From the NCBI RefSeq assembly GCF_003352045.1, contig NZ_CP025815.1, positions 2,604,001 through 2,668,000 on the forward strand: a stretch of DNA of 64,000 bases. The letters are read 5' to 3'. The notes below the pieces were generated by a model. It was not told the origin of the DNA, searched no databases, and was given only the letters and a program-made list of their open reading frames with translations. This DNA is from Sulfitobacter sp. JL08. Lineage in GTDB: Bacteria; Pseudomonadota; Alphaproteobacteria; Rhodobacterales; Rhodobacteraceae. The position numbers and the translations under genes were made by a program. This document shows, in pieces, positions 28,332-37,483 of this stretch (positions within the stretch are counted from its first letter, which is position 1; each line of letters opens with the position of its first letter).

Positions 28332-29207
28332 ATGTTGGACCCGTTCATGGCCCCGAATATGCGACCGGCTGGCACTCTGGCCCTGATTTTTCTGGCAACT
28401 CAGGGCGCGGCCCAAGACACGTCCCTTGAGCTGGAAGGGTCATATGGTCTGTGGGAAAACCGGAACGGCGGCGCCGGCATTACTGACAATGGCGGCCTGA
28501 ACGGCACCGACACCCGCACAATCGGACAGCTTGATTTCAGCCTGGCGCGTCAGTTCACGCCGAACTTTGCGGCAGCCGCAGCCGTTTCTTATGGCGCTTG
28601 GTCGTCGGCAGATTCAGATCTTGACCCGGATGATGCCACGCAATCGACGCTGGATGCGTCCTTGCGCGGCTTCTGGCAAGGCGCCGGCCCCGTCCGTTAC
28701 AGTGCCTTTGCAGGCATAGGTGAACAAAACGATTACGGCGATTCCGATCAGGACATGACATATGTTTTTATGGGCGCCGATGCAGAATGGCAGACAGATT
28801 TTGGAAGCGTTTTCGGACAGGTCGGATATTTTGATTCGTCCGATGAATTCGCCGAAGGTACCCAGAACGCGCCGTTTCTAAGAATAGGCGGCGTCTATGA
28901 ATTCGGTCTGGATTATTCTGCCACGGCGGCCTTTTCGGTCGCCGGCGGCGAAAAATACGTCAACAAGCTCGACAATCGCACCCTGAATATCGAACTGGGT
29001 CTTGAAAAAGATTTCGGAAATTTCGTCGGGTTTGCCCGATACGAATGGACGCAAATCAGCTATAAATTTGGTGGTGATCGCTTTGGCGATACGTTTGAAA
29101 CCCTGTCGCTTGGTGTGCGGCTTGTCGTGGGCGGCAAGGTGAATCACGGGCCAGACATCGCCCCGATCGGGCGTTGGGTTGCGTATAACGCAAATGAAAT
29201 TGAATAG
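28332..29207 (+). CDS. Putative outer-membrane beta-barrel protein
   Basis: About 291 residues from an ATG at 28332; further in-frame ATGs at 28347 and 28359 are possible, and the last gives the cleanest signal peptide (MRPAGTLALIFLATQGAAQ). The mature part is rich in Gly, Asp and aromatic residues in alternating patterns (FAAAAAVSYGAWS, RYSAFAGIGEQ, VFGQVGYFDSS, YEFGLDYSATAAFSVAGG, FVGFARYEWTQISY), as in small porin-like barrels. I do not recognise a specific family. The extreme C-terminus is not the usual Phe-ending strand, so the barrel call is moderate. Confidence 0.6.
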   Translation: MLDPFMAPNMRPAGTLALIFLATQGAAQDTSLELEGSYGLWENRNGGAGITDNGGLNGTDTRTIGQLDFSLARQFTPNFAAAAAVSYGAWSSADSDLDPDDATQSTLDASLRGFWQGAGPVRYSAFAGIGEQNDYGDSDQDMTYVFMGADAEWQTDFGSVFGQVGYFDSSDEFAEGTQNAPFLRIGGVYEFGLDYSATAAFSVAGGEKYVNKLDNRTLNIELGLEKDFGNFVGFARYEWTQISYKFGGDRFGDTFETLSLGVRLVVGGKVNHGPDIAPIGRWVAYNANEIE

Positions 29208-29262
29208 GACACAAGGGCGGACCGATCCGTCCTGCGTGTAAAACCAGTCAGGGAACCCGAAC

Positions 29263-30156
29263 ATGGATTTTGAAACTCTCATTCTGGATGCTGCCGAGGG
29301 GAACCTTGTATACCTCCTTTTGGCCATCCTGTTTATCGTCTTTATTTACAAGGCGGTACAAATCGTTCCTCAATCCGAAAAACATGTGGTGGAACGGTTC
29401 GGGCGGCTTCATTCCGTGCTTGGGCCGGGGATCAACCTGACGGTGCCGTTTCTGGACAAGGTAGCGCATAAAATCTCGATACTGGAGCGCCAGTTGCCCA
29501 CCGCCAGTCAGGACGCCATTACCAAGGACAACGTGTTGGTTCAGGTCGATACATCGGTATTCTATCGCATCACCGAACCGGAAAAGACTGTTTACCGTAT
29601 CCGCGACGTTGACGCCGCCATCGCCACCACCGTTGCAGGTATCGTGCGGGCTGAAATCGGCAAAAGCGATCTGGACGATGTGCAATCAAACCGCGCCGCG
29701 CTGATTGCCACGATCAAGGAATCTGTCGAAGACGCTGTCGACAACTGGGGCATCGAAGTCACCCGCGCCGAAATACTGGACGTGAACCTTGATCAGGCCA
29801 CCCGCGACGCGATGCTGCAACAGCTGAACGCCGAGCGCGCACGCCGAGCGCAAGTTACCGAAGCCGAAGGCAGCAAGCGATCGGTCGAACTTGCCGCTGA
29901 TGCCGAGTTATACGCCAGCGAACAAACCGCCAAGGCGCGCCGCGTTCTGGCCGATGCCGAAGCTTACGCGACACAGGTTGTCGCAAAGGCCATCAATGAA
30001 AACGGGCTGGAAGCCGCACAATACCAGATTGCACTGAAACAGGTCGAGGCGCTGAACACTCTTGGCGCAGGCACCGGCAGCCAGACCATCGTCGTGCCCG
30101 CCAACGCGCTTGAGGCATTCGCGGATGCGTTCAAAATGCTGAAAGGGCGCGGCTGA
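29263..30156 (+). CDS. qmcA: SPFH/band 7 paraslipin
   Basis: 297 residues: one membrane helix (about 15-33), an SPFH domain ([32 protein letters not shown]) and an Ala/Glu-rich coiled coil (about 180-245). This is the QmcA/YbbK-type stomatin layout, a membrane scaffold protein that forms microdomains. It overlaps the nfeD gene by one base (TGATG), and the pair is a classic stomatin-NfeD operon. Confidence 0.92.
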   Translation: MDFETLILDAAEGNLVYLLLAILFIVFIYKAVQIVPQSEKHVVERFGRLHSVLGPGINLTVPFLDKVAHKISILERQLPTASQDAITKDNVLVQVDTSVFYRITEPEKTVYRIRDVDAAIATTVAGIVRAEIGKSDLDDVQSNRAALIATIKESVEDAVDNWGIEVTRAEILDVNLDQATRDAMLQQLNAERARRAQVTEAEGSKRSVELAADAELYASEQTAKARRVLADAEAYATQVVAKAINENGLEAAQYQIALKQVEALNTLGAGTGSQTIVVPANALEAFADAFKMLKGRG

Positions 30157-30440
30157 TGGATGTGTCATCGCTGTTTTCGCTTTGGTGGGTCTGGCTGGCC
30201 GCGGCGCTGGCGCTCGGGATTCTGGAAATCCTTGTGCCCGGCTTCATTTTCGTCGGCTTCGCCTTTGCCGCCGTTCTGATGGCGATACTGCATCTGGCAT
30301 TCGGCATGGCCATTTCCCTTCCGGCCAAATTCGCCCTGTTTGCCGGTCTGGCCCTTGTCGGCTGGTACGTGATGCGGCTGGTGTTTTCCGGACGCCGCAG
30401 CAGCGTGAAAACCTTCAAGGACGATATCAACGACGGATAA
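30156..30440 (+). CDS. NfeD-like short membrane protein
   Basis: 94 residues with two to three membrane helices (about 10-30, 34-50 and 57-75) and a short cytoplasmic tail. It matches the NfeD1b/YbbK-type partner proteins that always accompany paraslipins. The long NfeD forms carry an extra OB domain, which is absent here. Translationally coupled to qmcA. Confidence 0.85.
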   Translation: MDVSSLFSLWWVWLAAALALGILEILVPGFIFVGFAFAAVLMAILHLAFGMAISLPAKFALFAGLALVGWYVMRLVFSGRRSSVKTFKDDINDG

Positions 30441-30472
30441 ATCCTTCTGTCCGCGCCGTTGCACCACGTGAC

Positions 30473-31012
30473 ATGCCCGACCTGATCCTGTTCAACAAAC
30501 CCTTTGACGTGCTGTGCCAGTTCACCGACAGCGGCGGGCAGCGCCAGACACTGGCCGAGTTCATTGATGCCCCCGGCTACTACCCTGCCGGACGGCTGGA
30601 CAAGGACAGCGAAGGTCTGGTTGTTCTGACCAATGATGGCCGGCTTCAGGCGCGTATTGCCGACCCCAGGCACAAATTGCCCAAAACCTATCACGTTCAG
30701 GTCGAAGGCGTGCCAGATCAACCGGCGCTGGATCGGTTGCGCGGTGGTCTGGCCCTGAAAGACGGGCCGACCAAACCGGCCAAGGCCCGTCTGATCGCGC
30801 CCCCCGATTACATCTGGCCACGCAACCCGCCTGTCAGGTTTCGCAAAACCGTACCCGATTGCTGGATCGAAATCATCCTGACCGAAGGACGCAACCGGCA
30901 GGTCAGGCGCATGACCGCCGCAATCGGTCATCCCACATTGCGGCTGATCCGCTACAGCATCGGCGACTGGACGCTGGCAGGTTTGCAGCCCGGCACATGG
31001 CGCTACGGCTAA
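30473..31012 (+). CDS. rluE: RluE-like 23S rRNA pseudouridine synthase
   Basis: 179-residue RsuA/RluB/E-family synthase without the S4 domain. The catalytic aspartate is D43 in [18 protein letters not shown], and the family basic motif [12 protein letters not shown] is at 137-147. Its short length fits RluE, which makes pseudouridine 2457 of E. coli 23S rRNA; the exact target here is inferred. The ATG at 30473 starts directly at the core [14 protein letters not shown]. Short gap to nfeD. Confidence 0.88.
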   Translation: MPDLILFNKPFDVLCQFTDSGGQRQTLAEFIDAPGYYPAGRLDKDSEGLVVLTNDGRLQARIADPRHKLPKTYHVQVEGVPDQPALDRLRGGLALKDGPTKPAKARLIAPPDYIWPRNPPVRFRKTVPDCWIEIILTEGRNRQVRRMTAAIGHPTLRLIRYSIGDWTLAGLQPGTWRYG

Positions 31013-31152
31013 AGGCCCGAGGTGCGCAGCCCCGTTCTCTGAGGATGGTGGAAACCTTCCCGACACAAGCGGTACCGTCAAACACCGCGCTTGCACTGGA
31101 CGCCCTGCCCGCTAATCCCTATATAATCAGTCAGGAACAGATTGAGGTCGAC

Positions 31153-31515
31153 ATGAACCAAGCCCAGAAACCGCTGGAAGGTGCGCCACTGATCGCGCCA
31201 TCTTCAACAGATCATGACTTGTATGAAGCCGTAGTTGAGGCCTGTCGCACCGTCTATGACCCTGAAATTCCAGTTAATATTTATGAACTTGGCCTGATTT
31301 ACACGATCGATATCAACGATGAAAACGAAGTGCGCATCAAGATGTCCCTGACCGCACCGGGCTGCCCCGTTGCCGGTGAAATGCCCGGCTGGGTCGCCGA
31401 AGCGATTGAACCGCTTGCAGGTGTCAAAACTGTCGATGTGGAACTGGTGTGGGAACCGCCCTGGGGCATGGAAATGATGTCGGACGAGGCACGTCTGGAA
31501 CTGGGCTTTATGTAG
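31153..31515 (+). CDS. SufT-family Fe-S assembly protein (DUF59/MIP18)
   Basis: 120 residues with the DUF59 core: VYDPEIPVNIYELGLIY, the conserved cysteine C71 in LTAPGCPVAGEMP and ELVWEPPWGMEMMS near the end. SufT proteins help mature Fe-S proteins. The ATG at 31153 is within GTCGACATG. A TATAAT (31122-31127) about 25 bases upstream of the start is a good -10 element, though no matching -35 lies at the right distance. Followed 58 bases later by an IscA-type gene, which supports the Fe-S role. Confidence 0.88.
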   Translation: MNQAQKPLEGAPLIAPSSTDHDLYEAVVEACRTVYDPEIPVNIYELGLIYTIDINDENEVRIKMSLTAPGCPVAGEMPGWVAEAIEPLAGVKTVDVELVWEPPWGMEMMSDEARLELGFM

Positions 31516-31573
31516 CCCCTACTTGAGCAACAGAAATGCGCGCCCTATCTAGAGCGCAAAGGAGACAAGTTTC

Positions 31574-31924
31574 ATGTTCGGTATCCCAGGCAAACAGGCT
31601 GTCACCATCACACCAAAGGCCGCGGCCCAGATCGCGCGCCTGATGGAAAAGGACGGCCATTCCGGTCTGCGCATCGGCGTCAAGAAAGGCGGCTGTGCGG
31701 GCATGGAATACACCATGGATTACGCCACCGATATTGATCCCAACGACGAAGTCGTCGAGACAGACGGCGCGCGCGTGATGATCGCCCCGATGGCGCAGAT
31801 GTTCCTGTTCGGAACCGAAATCGACTACGAAACAAGCCTCTTGGAATCCGGTTTCAAGTTCAACAACCCCAATGTATCCGAAGCATGCGGATGCGGTGAA
31901 TCGATCAAATTCAACGACATGTAA
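31574..31924 (+). CDS. A-type Fe-S carrier (IscA/SufA/ErpA family)
   Basis: 116-residue HesB/IscA protein with the three cluster cysteines C41 (KKGGCAGMEY), C105 and C107 (ACGCGES). A-type carriers pass [4Fe-4S] or [2Fe-2S] clusters to apo-proteins. Rhodobacterales usually carry this one next to the suf genes and call it SufA. Here only the sufT-like gene is adjacent; the remaining suf genes are not in this window. Confidence 0.93.
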   Translation: MFGIPGKQAVTITPKAAAQIARLMEKDGHSGLRIGVKKGGCAGMEYTMDYATDIDPNDEVVETDGARVMIAPMAQMFLFGTEIDYETSLLESGFKFNNPNVSEACGCGESIKFNDM

Positions 31925-31986
31925 GCGGATTGTCCTGCAAGGTTGCGACTGCTAGGTAAAGGCAGGATCAACTGCGGGGAATTCAT

Positions 31987-32742
31987 ATGCGGCGCGCTCT
32001 GGCAGCAGGCAACTGGAAGATGAACGGGTCGCTTCGGCAACTGGACGAACTTGACCAGATCGCACAGCAGCATGCGCACAGCGGCATCGACATTCTGGTC
32101 TGCCCCCCTGCCCCCCTTATCGCGCCGGCCATCACGCGCCTGAACGGGTCTGCCTTGCAGATCGGGGCGCAGGATTGCCACGCCGAACCGGCGGGGGCCC
32201 ATACCGGCGATGTATCCGCCGCCATTCTGGCAGATGTGGGCGCAACCCATGTCATCACCGGCCATTCCGAACGCCGGCAGAATCACCATGAAACCGATGA
32301 TATCGTGTGCGCCAAAACCCGCGCTGTCTGGCGCGCCGGTCTCACGGCTATCCTGTGCATCGGGGAAAGTGCCGCACAGCGCAAAGCGGACAACACGCTG
32401 GATATCATTGCCGCGCAACTGTCCGGCTCCGTACCAGACGGCAGCACACCCTCAAACCTTGTCATCGCTTACGAACCGATCTGGGCCATCGGCACCGGTC
32501 TGGTTCCAACGCTGGACCAGATCGAAGAAGTACACGCCTTCATCCGCGCGCGGGTCAAACACCGTTTTGGAGCCGATATCGCAAACGGCATGCGCCTGCT
32601 CTATGGCGGTTCGGTCAATGCCACCAACGCGGCCAAGATATTCACGCTGCCCGATGTGGACGGTGCCCTTGTGGGCGGGGCCAGCCTGAAGGCAGCCGAT
32701 TTCTCGCCTGTCATCTCCGCGCTGGAAAACAGCGCCGCCTGA
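31987..32742 (+). CDS. tpiA: Triosephosphate isomerase
   Basis: 251-residue TIM barrel that interconverts DHAP and glyceraldehyde-3-phosphate. Catalytic residues K11 (GNWKMNG), H93 (GHSERR) and E163 ([11 protein letters not shown]) are in place, as is the phosphate loop [10 protein letters not shown]. The ATG at 31987 gives the normal length. It is convergent with dctM, with a hairpin terminator between them. Confidence 0.98.
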   Translation: MRRALAAGNWKMNGSLRQLDELDQIAQQHAHSGIDILVCPPAPLIAPAITRLNGSALQIGAQDCHAEPAGAHTGDVSAAILADVGATHVITGHSERRQNHHETDDIVCAKTRAVWRAGLTAILCIGESAAQRKADNTLDIIAAQLSGSVPDGSTPSNLVIAYEPIWAIGTGLVPTLDQIEEVHAFIRARVKHRFGADIANGMRLLYGGSVNATNAAKIFTLPDVDGALVGGASLKAADFSPVISALENSAA

Positions 32743-32743
32743 C

Positions 32744-32765
32744 CTTCATCTTTTCAAAAATACTT
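32744..32765. repeat. Degenerate copy of the dispersed intergenic repeat
   Basis: CTTCATCTTTTCAAAAATACTT begins one base after the tpiA stop. It resembles the A-rich half of the 35-bp repeat at 43855-43889 and 62932-62966 but lacks the CCGCCGGAGGC half. Confidence 0.4.
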
Positions 32766-32782
32766 GAAAACCATGCTGGCAA

Positions 32783-32816
32783 AAAGGCGTCGCACCCGTA
32801 TGGGTACGCCGCCTTT
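32783..32816. terminator. Bidirectional terminator between tpiA and dctM
   Basis: AAAGGCG and CGCCTTT at the base, with ACCC/GGGT at the top and two mismatches, form a long imperfect stem flanked by A and T runs. It suits both convergent genes. Confidence 0.6.
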
Positions 32817-32846
32817 CCTGTTGCACGGAACCCGTTGGGCACCGCG

Positions 32847-34226
32847 CTATTTCGTTATGATCTCTGGCCCCATCATCAGTGTCGGCAACCATGTGCTCAG
32901 GATCGGGATATAGGTCACCATGATCAGGAACACGAACAGCACCGCCGTAAACGGAAGCGCCGCGCGCACCACCGCCATCATCGGCATGTTGGCCACACCT
33001 GACGTCACGAACAGGTTCAGACCCACAGGTGGCGTAATCATCCCAATCTCCATGTTCACCACCATGATGATGCCCAGATGGATCGGATCAATGCCCAGTT
33101 CGATGGCAATCGGGAACACGAGTGGCGCCACGATCACCAGCAGGCCGGACGGTTCCATGAACTGCCCGCCGATCAGCAGGATCACGTTCACGATGATCAG
33201 AAACACGATCGGACCGAACCCGGCCTCAAGCATGGCCCCGGCGATCTGTTGCGGGATCTGTTCATCCGTCAGCACGTGTTTCAGGATCAGCGCATTGGCG
33301 ATGATGAACATCAGGGTCACGGTCAGTTTGCCCGCCTCGAACAGGGTGTCCCGTGTGTCGCGATGGAAAAACACCGTGATCAGCGACAGCGGCTTTTTCA
33401 GGAACGGGATGTTCTGCGCATCATCGCCTGCCACATGCAACGGCCCCATATCGCGATAGACAAAGCTGGCGATAAAGAACGCGTAAACGGCAGCCACGGC
33501 GGCAGCTTCGGTCGGGGTGAAAATCCCGCCATAAATGCCCCCCAGAATGATCACGATCAGGAACAGGCCCCATCCCGCGTCACGGCCGCTGGCAAACACT
33601 TCGCCCCAGCCATGCCATTCGCCCTTGGGCAAATCGCGGATCTTGGCAATTGCATAGATCGTGACCATCAGCATCGTACCGGCCATCAGGCCCGGAATGA
33701 CCCCCGCCAGAAACATCCGCCCGACAGACACATCCGTGGCCGAGGCATAGACCACCATCACGATAGACGGCGGGATCAGAATGCCCAGCGTACCGGCATT
33801 GGCGATGACACCTGCGGCAAAATCCTTGGTATAGCCAACCTGCCGCATCCCCGCGATCACGATCGATCCGATGGCCACAACCGTGGCCGGTGACGATCCG
33901 CTGAGCGCGGCAAACAGCATACAGGCAAAGACGCCCGCGATGGCCAGCCCGCCGGGCAAGTGCCCGACCAGCGCGATGGAAAACCGGATGATCCTTTTGG
34001 CCACACCGCCCGTCGACATGAACGTCGAGGCCAGAATGAAAAACGGGATCGCCAGCAGGGTGTAGTGCCCCGCCATCGCCTGAAACAACGTCTGCGCAAT
34101 CGATCCAAGCGAGGTATCGCTGAGAACCAGCAGGAAGATGATCGAAGATGTTCCCAGCGAAACGGCGATGGGCACACCGATCAGCATCAGGCCGATCACC
34201 ATGGCAAAAAGTATTACGACTTCCAT
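32847..34226 (-). CDS. dctM: TRAP transporter large permease DctM
   Basis: 459-residue inner-membrane protein with about 12 hydrophobic helices and the DctM hallmarks (GVPIAVSLGTSS, LAIPFFILASTFMSTGG, NAGTLGILIPPSIVMVVYA, PPVGLNLFVTSGV). It couples substrate entry to the sodium or proton gradient. It contains a longer hydrophilic loop around residues 270-305 than minimal DctM proteins. Four bases separate it from dctQ, so the pair is one operon. Confidence 0.95.
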   Translation of the reverse strand: MEVVILFAMVIGLMLIGVPIAVSLGTSSIIFLLVLSDTSLGSIAQTLFQAMAGHYTLLAIPFFILASTFMSTGGVAKRIIRFSIALVGHLPGGLAIAGVFACMLFAALSGSSPATVVAIGSIVIAGMRQVGYTKDFAAGVIANAGTLGILIPPSIVMVVYASATDVSVGRMFLAGVIPGLMAGTMLMVTIYAIAKIRDLPKGEWHGWGEVFASGRDAGWGLFLIVIILGGIYGGIFTPTEAAAVAAVYAFFIASFVYRDMGPLHVAGDDAQNIPFLKKPLSLITVFFHRDTRDTLFEAGKLTVTLMFIIANALILKHVLTDEQIPQQIAGAMLEAGFGPIVFLIIVNVILLIGGQFMEPSGLLVIVAPLVFPIAIELGIDPIHLGIIMVVNMEIGMITPPVGLNLFVTSGVANMPMMAVVRAALPFTAVLFVFLIMVTYIPILSTWLPTLMMGPEIITK

Positions 34227-34230
34227 GTGA

Positions 34231-34911
34231 TCAATCCCCTGCGTTCATATGTTTGACGTCTTCAACGGCGTCTTCGGCCTCGTGGCTGACGATCAGGCTG
34301 CCCGCGTCGCCGCGCCACAGGCGCAACGTGGCCTGTACAAAGCGAAACAGCAGCAGGCCCATGCCGAAGGGCAGGATTGCATAGGGAATGAAGCGTGGAA
34401 TTTTTTCGTAGGCTTCGCCTTCGTTCATGATCGGTTCGATCCAGCGCAGCCAGTCCGGCATCGGAATATCGACAACCTCGTACCATGCCTGATCGCGGCT
34501 GTTTTCAAACCCTGTCGGGAACCAGCGCCCCGATGTGGCATCCAGACCGGCGAACGGCGCCCAGTAATCCCACGCCCCCTTGAACACCAGAAACGCATAG
34601 CTCAGGCAGACCACCGCAGCGGTCAGGGCCAGAACGCGGCGCACGGGCGGCGAAAACAGATTGATCAGGGCATCAACGCCCAGATGGGCCGTCACCTTGA
34701 CCGCATAGCTTGCGCCGAACAGAACCAGCCACGCGAACAGAAATGTGACCGCTTCCAGCCCCCAGATCAGCCCGGTGTTGAACCCGTAACGCAGCACAAC
34801 GTTGATAAAGGTAAGTATCGTCATCAGACCGAGCAGAACCGCGATAACAGTTTCTTCGATCTCGTTCACGATCCGGCCAAGGCCGGTTTTCGCATGATAG
34901 GAATGTGACAT
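34231..34911 (-). CDS. dctQ: TRAP transporter small permease DctQ
   Basis: 226 residues with four membrane helices (starting ETVIAVLLGLMTILTFINVVLRYGF), the DctQ pattern. A large insert between helices 3 and 4 (about residues 115-170) makes it longer than the usual 160-180 residues; such inserts are common in roseobacter dicarboxylate systems. The ATG at 34911 (MSHSYHAKTG), preceded by GGGGA, is chosen over one 13 codons upstream. Confidence 0.92.
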   Translation of the reverse strand: MSHSYHAKTGLGRIVNEIEETVIAVLLGLMTILTFINVVLRYGFNTGLIWGLEAVTFLFAWLVLFGASYAVKVTAHLGVDALINLFSPPVRRVLALTAAVVCLSYAFLVFKGAWDYWAPFAGLDATSGRWFPTGFENSRDQAWYEVVDIPMPDWLRWIEPIMNEGEAYEKIPRFIPYAILPFGMGLLLFRFVQATLRLWRGDAGSLIVSHEAEDAVEDVKHMNAGD

Positions 34912-34977
34912 GTGCGTGTCCCCGGCGCATGATTTCCCCGGCCGGGACACTCCGGCCGGGGATTGGTCTTGACTGCC

Positions 34978-35979
34978 CTAGTGGGTCATATTGATTTTTT
35001 GGGCCGCGTCGATGTTTTCCTGGCCGACATCGCCTTTGAACTCTTCCCAGACGGGTTTCATGGCGGCAACCCATTCTTCGCGGGCCGCACCATCCAACGT
35101 ACGCACCACACCGCCGGCATCGATGATGGCCTGCTTGGCCGCTTCGTTGACGGCCGTGGATTCAGCGTTACGCGCGGCGGTCACTTCGGTCACGATTGTC
35201 GCCAGTTGATCGCGCACATCGCCATCCAGTGAATCCCACCAGTCGGTCGATGTCACCAGCATATAGTCGATGATACCGTGGTTGGTTTCGGTGATGCCAT
35301 CCTGCACTTCAAAGAACTTCTGGCCGTAAATGTTGGACCATGTGTTTTCCTGTCCGTCGACAACGCCGGTTTGCAGCGCGCCATAGACTTCGGAAAACGC
35401 CATCGGCTGGGGCGATCCACCCAAAGCCGCCATTTGCGCCTTCAGAACATCCGAATTCTGCACACGGAATTTCAGGCCATTGGCATCGGTCGGGCTGTTC
35501 AGCGGCACGTTGGCCGACATCTGCTTCATGCCGTTGTGCCAGAACGCAAGGCCCAGCAGACCACGGCGGGTCATGCTTTCCTTCATCGCCTGTCCGGTAT
35601 CGGAATTCTGGAAATCATCCACCGCCGCGATGTTCTTGAACATGAACGGCAGATCGAAGATGCGGAAAACCTTGGTGAACTGTTCGAACTTGGACAGCGA
35701 CGGGGCGGCCATCTGTACGTCGCCCTGCAACAGGGCCTCAAGCACCTGATCATCGTTGTAAAGTGTCGAGTTCGGGAACACTTCCATACAGGCTTTGCCG
35801 TTCATTTCGTCATTGACGCGCTGTTGCAGCAAAGAGGCGGCGATGCCTTTGGGGTGTTTGTCTGTATTGGTGACGTGGCTGAACTTGATAACGATCTCGC
35901 CTTCGTCACAGGCAGCGGAAGCCGCATTTGCAGTCACTGTCAGAGCCAGCGCCGTTGCGGCGGCGGTTACAAATTTCAT
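34978..35979 (-). CDS. dctP: TRAP transporter substrate-binding protein DctP
   Basis: 333-residue periplasmic binding protein with a signal peptide (MKFVTAAATALALTVTANAASA). The mature protein starts ACDEGEIVIKFSHVTN. The specificity arginine lies in NGLKFRVQNSDV, as in C4-dicarboxylate-binding DctP proteins, and the QENTWSNIYGQKFFEVQ motif is typical of them. First gene of the dctPQM operon. Its upstream region holds inverted repeats that match DctD-type sites. Confidence 0.94.
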   Translation of the reverse strand: MKFVTAAATALALTVTANAASAACDEGEIVIKFSHVTNTDKHPKGIAASLLQQRVNDEMNGKACMEVFPNSTLYNDDQVLEALLQGDVQMAAPSLSKFEQFTKVFRIFDLPFMFKNIAAVDDFQNSDTGQAMKESMTRRGLLGLAFWHNGMKQMSANVPLNSPTDANGLKFRVQNSDVLKAQMAALGGSPQPMAFSEVYGALQTGVVDGQENTWSNIYGQKFFEVQDGITETNHGIIDYMLVTSTDWWDSLDGDVRDQLATIVTEVTAARNAESTAVNEAAKQAIIDAGGVVRTLDGAAREEWVAAMKPVWEEFKGDVGQENIDAAQKINMTH

Positions 35980-36146
35980 GGTGGGTCTCCTCCCCGGTTG
36001 TGTGTCTGGCAGCGCCAGACGGCATAATCAGCTTTACCCGTCAAAGAACGGGTTGGCTGTCACAACCAAACCGCAAGTCGCCCTTTCGCTCAAGCTTTTG
36101 TGACCACCGGAACTACAACTTGACTTATTACATTTATAACAGCGCC

Positions 36147-36164
36147 TTAAGCAATATTGCTCAA
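36147..36164. promoter_or_regulatory. Palindrome upstream of dctP
   Basis: TTAAGCAATATTGCTCAA is an 18-bp near-perfect palindrome (one mismatch pair) about 170 bases before the dctP start, between the DctD-type repeats and the gene. It may be an operator for another regulator. The factor is unknown. Confidence 0.45.
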
Positions 36165-36191
36165 GCACGCTTCCTTAAGCCAGTCGCCATC

Positions 36192-36242
36192 TGTGCGAAA
36201 TTCCGCACAAGGTTCGGTTTCAGCTGTGCGGTTTTTCGCACA
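36192..36242. promoter_or_regulatory. Two DctD-type inverted repeats upstream of dctP
   Basis: TGTGCGAAATTCCGCACA (36192-36209) and TGTGCGGTTTTTCGCACA (36225-36242) are 18-bp inverted repeats sharing TGTGCG-N6-CGCACA, with centres 33 bases apart, about three helical turns. Paired repeats of this kind are upstream activator sites of DctD in rhizobia. They lie 210-265 bases before dctP and end 2 bases from the dctD stop. Confidence 0.75.
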
Positions 36243-36244
36243 GA

Positions 36245-37483
36245 TCAGAGCCTGAAATCCTCGGCCCGAATCCCGTAGCGGGCCAGTTTGTCGTAAAAGG
36301 TTTTGCGCGGCAGGTGCAGGTCTTTTGCGGCCGCGCTGGCCTGCCCCTTGGCGCGTTGCAATGCAGCCGCCAGCAATGATCTTTCGACCTGCGCCAGTTG
36401 ATCGTTCAGCCCCAGTGACGCATCCGGCTGCGTCACACCGCCTGCCTCCAGCCCCAGCGCAAATCGCATCGCAACCGACATCAGCGCACGGGCATTTCCC
36501 GGCCAGTCCTGCGCCATCAGCCCGGCCAGAACATTGGGGGTGATTTCCGGCGCGCTCAGACCGGCCTGCTCGCTTGCCAGTGCAACATAGTGGCGAAACA
36601 GCACGGGAATATCCTCGGGGCGTTCGGCCAAAGACGGAATGCGCACCGGCATGACCTGAAGGCGATAGTAAAGGTCGGAGTTCAGCGCACCTTTTTCGGT
36701 CGCATGACCAAGATCGGCAGTGCTGCCACAGATCAGGCGCGCGTCCGCGCCCGTCTCCAGTGCTTCGATCAGGGCAAACTGGCTGTCAGCGGGCATTGCC
36801 GCAATCTCATCGATGAACAGGCTGCCGGCCTGCGCCATCTCAAGCGCGGCAATCAACGCATGCGGTTCAAGCCCGGCCCCTGCCCGTTTCACGAACGGCC
36901 CCTTGGACACGGGTGAACACAGGTGGATCACTTCGGCCACCTTGGAAATGCCGGTGCCCGGATCGCCCAGCACCAGCACTTCGGTGTGCGCGCGGGCCAC
37001 CTGGCGGACATTTTCGCGCAAGGTTTCGGCCTTTTGCGATGTTCCAAACAACATCCGCGCAGCAGCATCCCCGCGTTCCAGCTGCGCACGCAAACGGCGG
37101 TTTTCCAGCACAAGATGGCGGGTTTTGATCGCCCGTTCCAGCACGGCCACCAGATCGGCAGGCGCACACGGCTTTTCCAGAAAATCGAACGCGCCCTGCG
37201 CCATGGCCTTGACGGCCATCGGAATGTCGCCTTCGCCGGTCAGCAGAACAACCGGCAGATCGGGGTCCTGTTGCAGCGCATAATCCAACAGATAAAAACC
37301 GTCGCGTCCCGGCATCCGGATATCGGACAGGATGACCCCTTCAAATGTCGTCGATATATGATCCTTGGCCGCAATAAACGATCCAACAGCGCGCGGCTCC
37401 AATCCGGCCAGGGCCAGCGATTGCGCCAGTGCCTCGCGTACGGCAGCGTCATCTTCGACAATCAGAACAGGGGTTGCGCTCAT
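36245..37483 (-). CDS. dctD: Response regulator DctD lacking the sigma-54 contact loop
   Basis: 412 residues: receiver domain with phospho-acceptor D54 and K104, an AAA+ domain (about 142-310) and a C-terminal Fis-type helix-turn-helix (about 372-405). In the AAA+ part Walker A reads GDPGTGIS (173-180), with Ile where the ATP-binding Lys should be, and the region that normally holds ESELFGHExGAFTGA is absent: the chain goes from GPFVKR through GLEPHALIAALEMA straight to Walker B SLFIDE. Without GAFTGA it should not be able to open sigma-54 complexes. Rhodobacter capsulatus NtrC is a known activator that also lacks the motif and works with sigma-70. The stop is 3 bases from a DctD-type repeat. 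Confidence 0.9.
   Translation of the reverse strand: MSATPVLIVEDDAAVREALAQSLALAGLEPRAVGSFIAAKDHISTTFEGVILSDIRMPGRDGFYLLDYALQQDPDLPVVLLTGEGDIPMAVKAMAQGAFDFLEKPCAPADLVAVLERAIKTRHLVLENRRLRAQLERGDAAARMLFGTSQKAETLRENVRQVARAHTEVLVLGDPGTGISKVAEVIHLCSPVSKGPFVKRAGAGLEPHALIAALEMAQAGSLFIDEIAAMPADSQFALIEALETGADARLICGSTADLGHATEKGALNSDLYYRLQVMPVRIPSLAERPEDIPVLFRHYVALASEQAGLSAPEITPNVLAGLMAQDWPGNARALMSVAMRFALGLEAGGVTQPDASLGLNDQLAQVERSLLAAALQRAKGQASAAAKDLHLPRKTFYDKLARYGIRAEDFRL

Noticed and set aside
35980-36244. Sigma-54 promoter upstream of dctP
   Set aside because: The nearest TGGC words (for example in GACTGGCTTAAGG on the minus strand) lack a TTGC at the required spacing.
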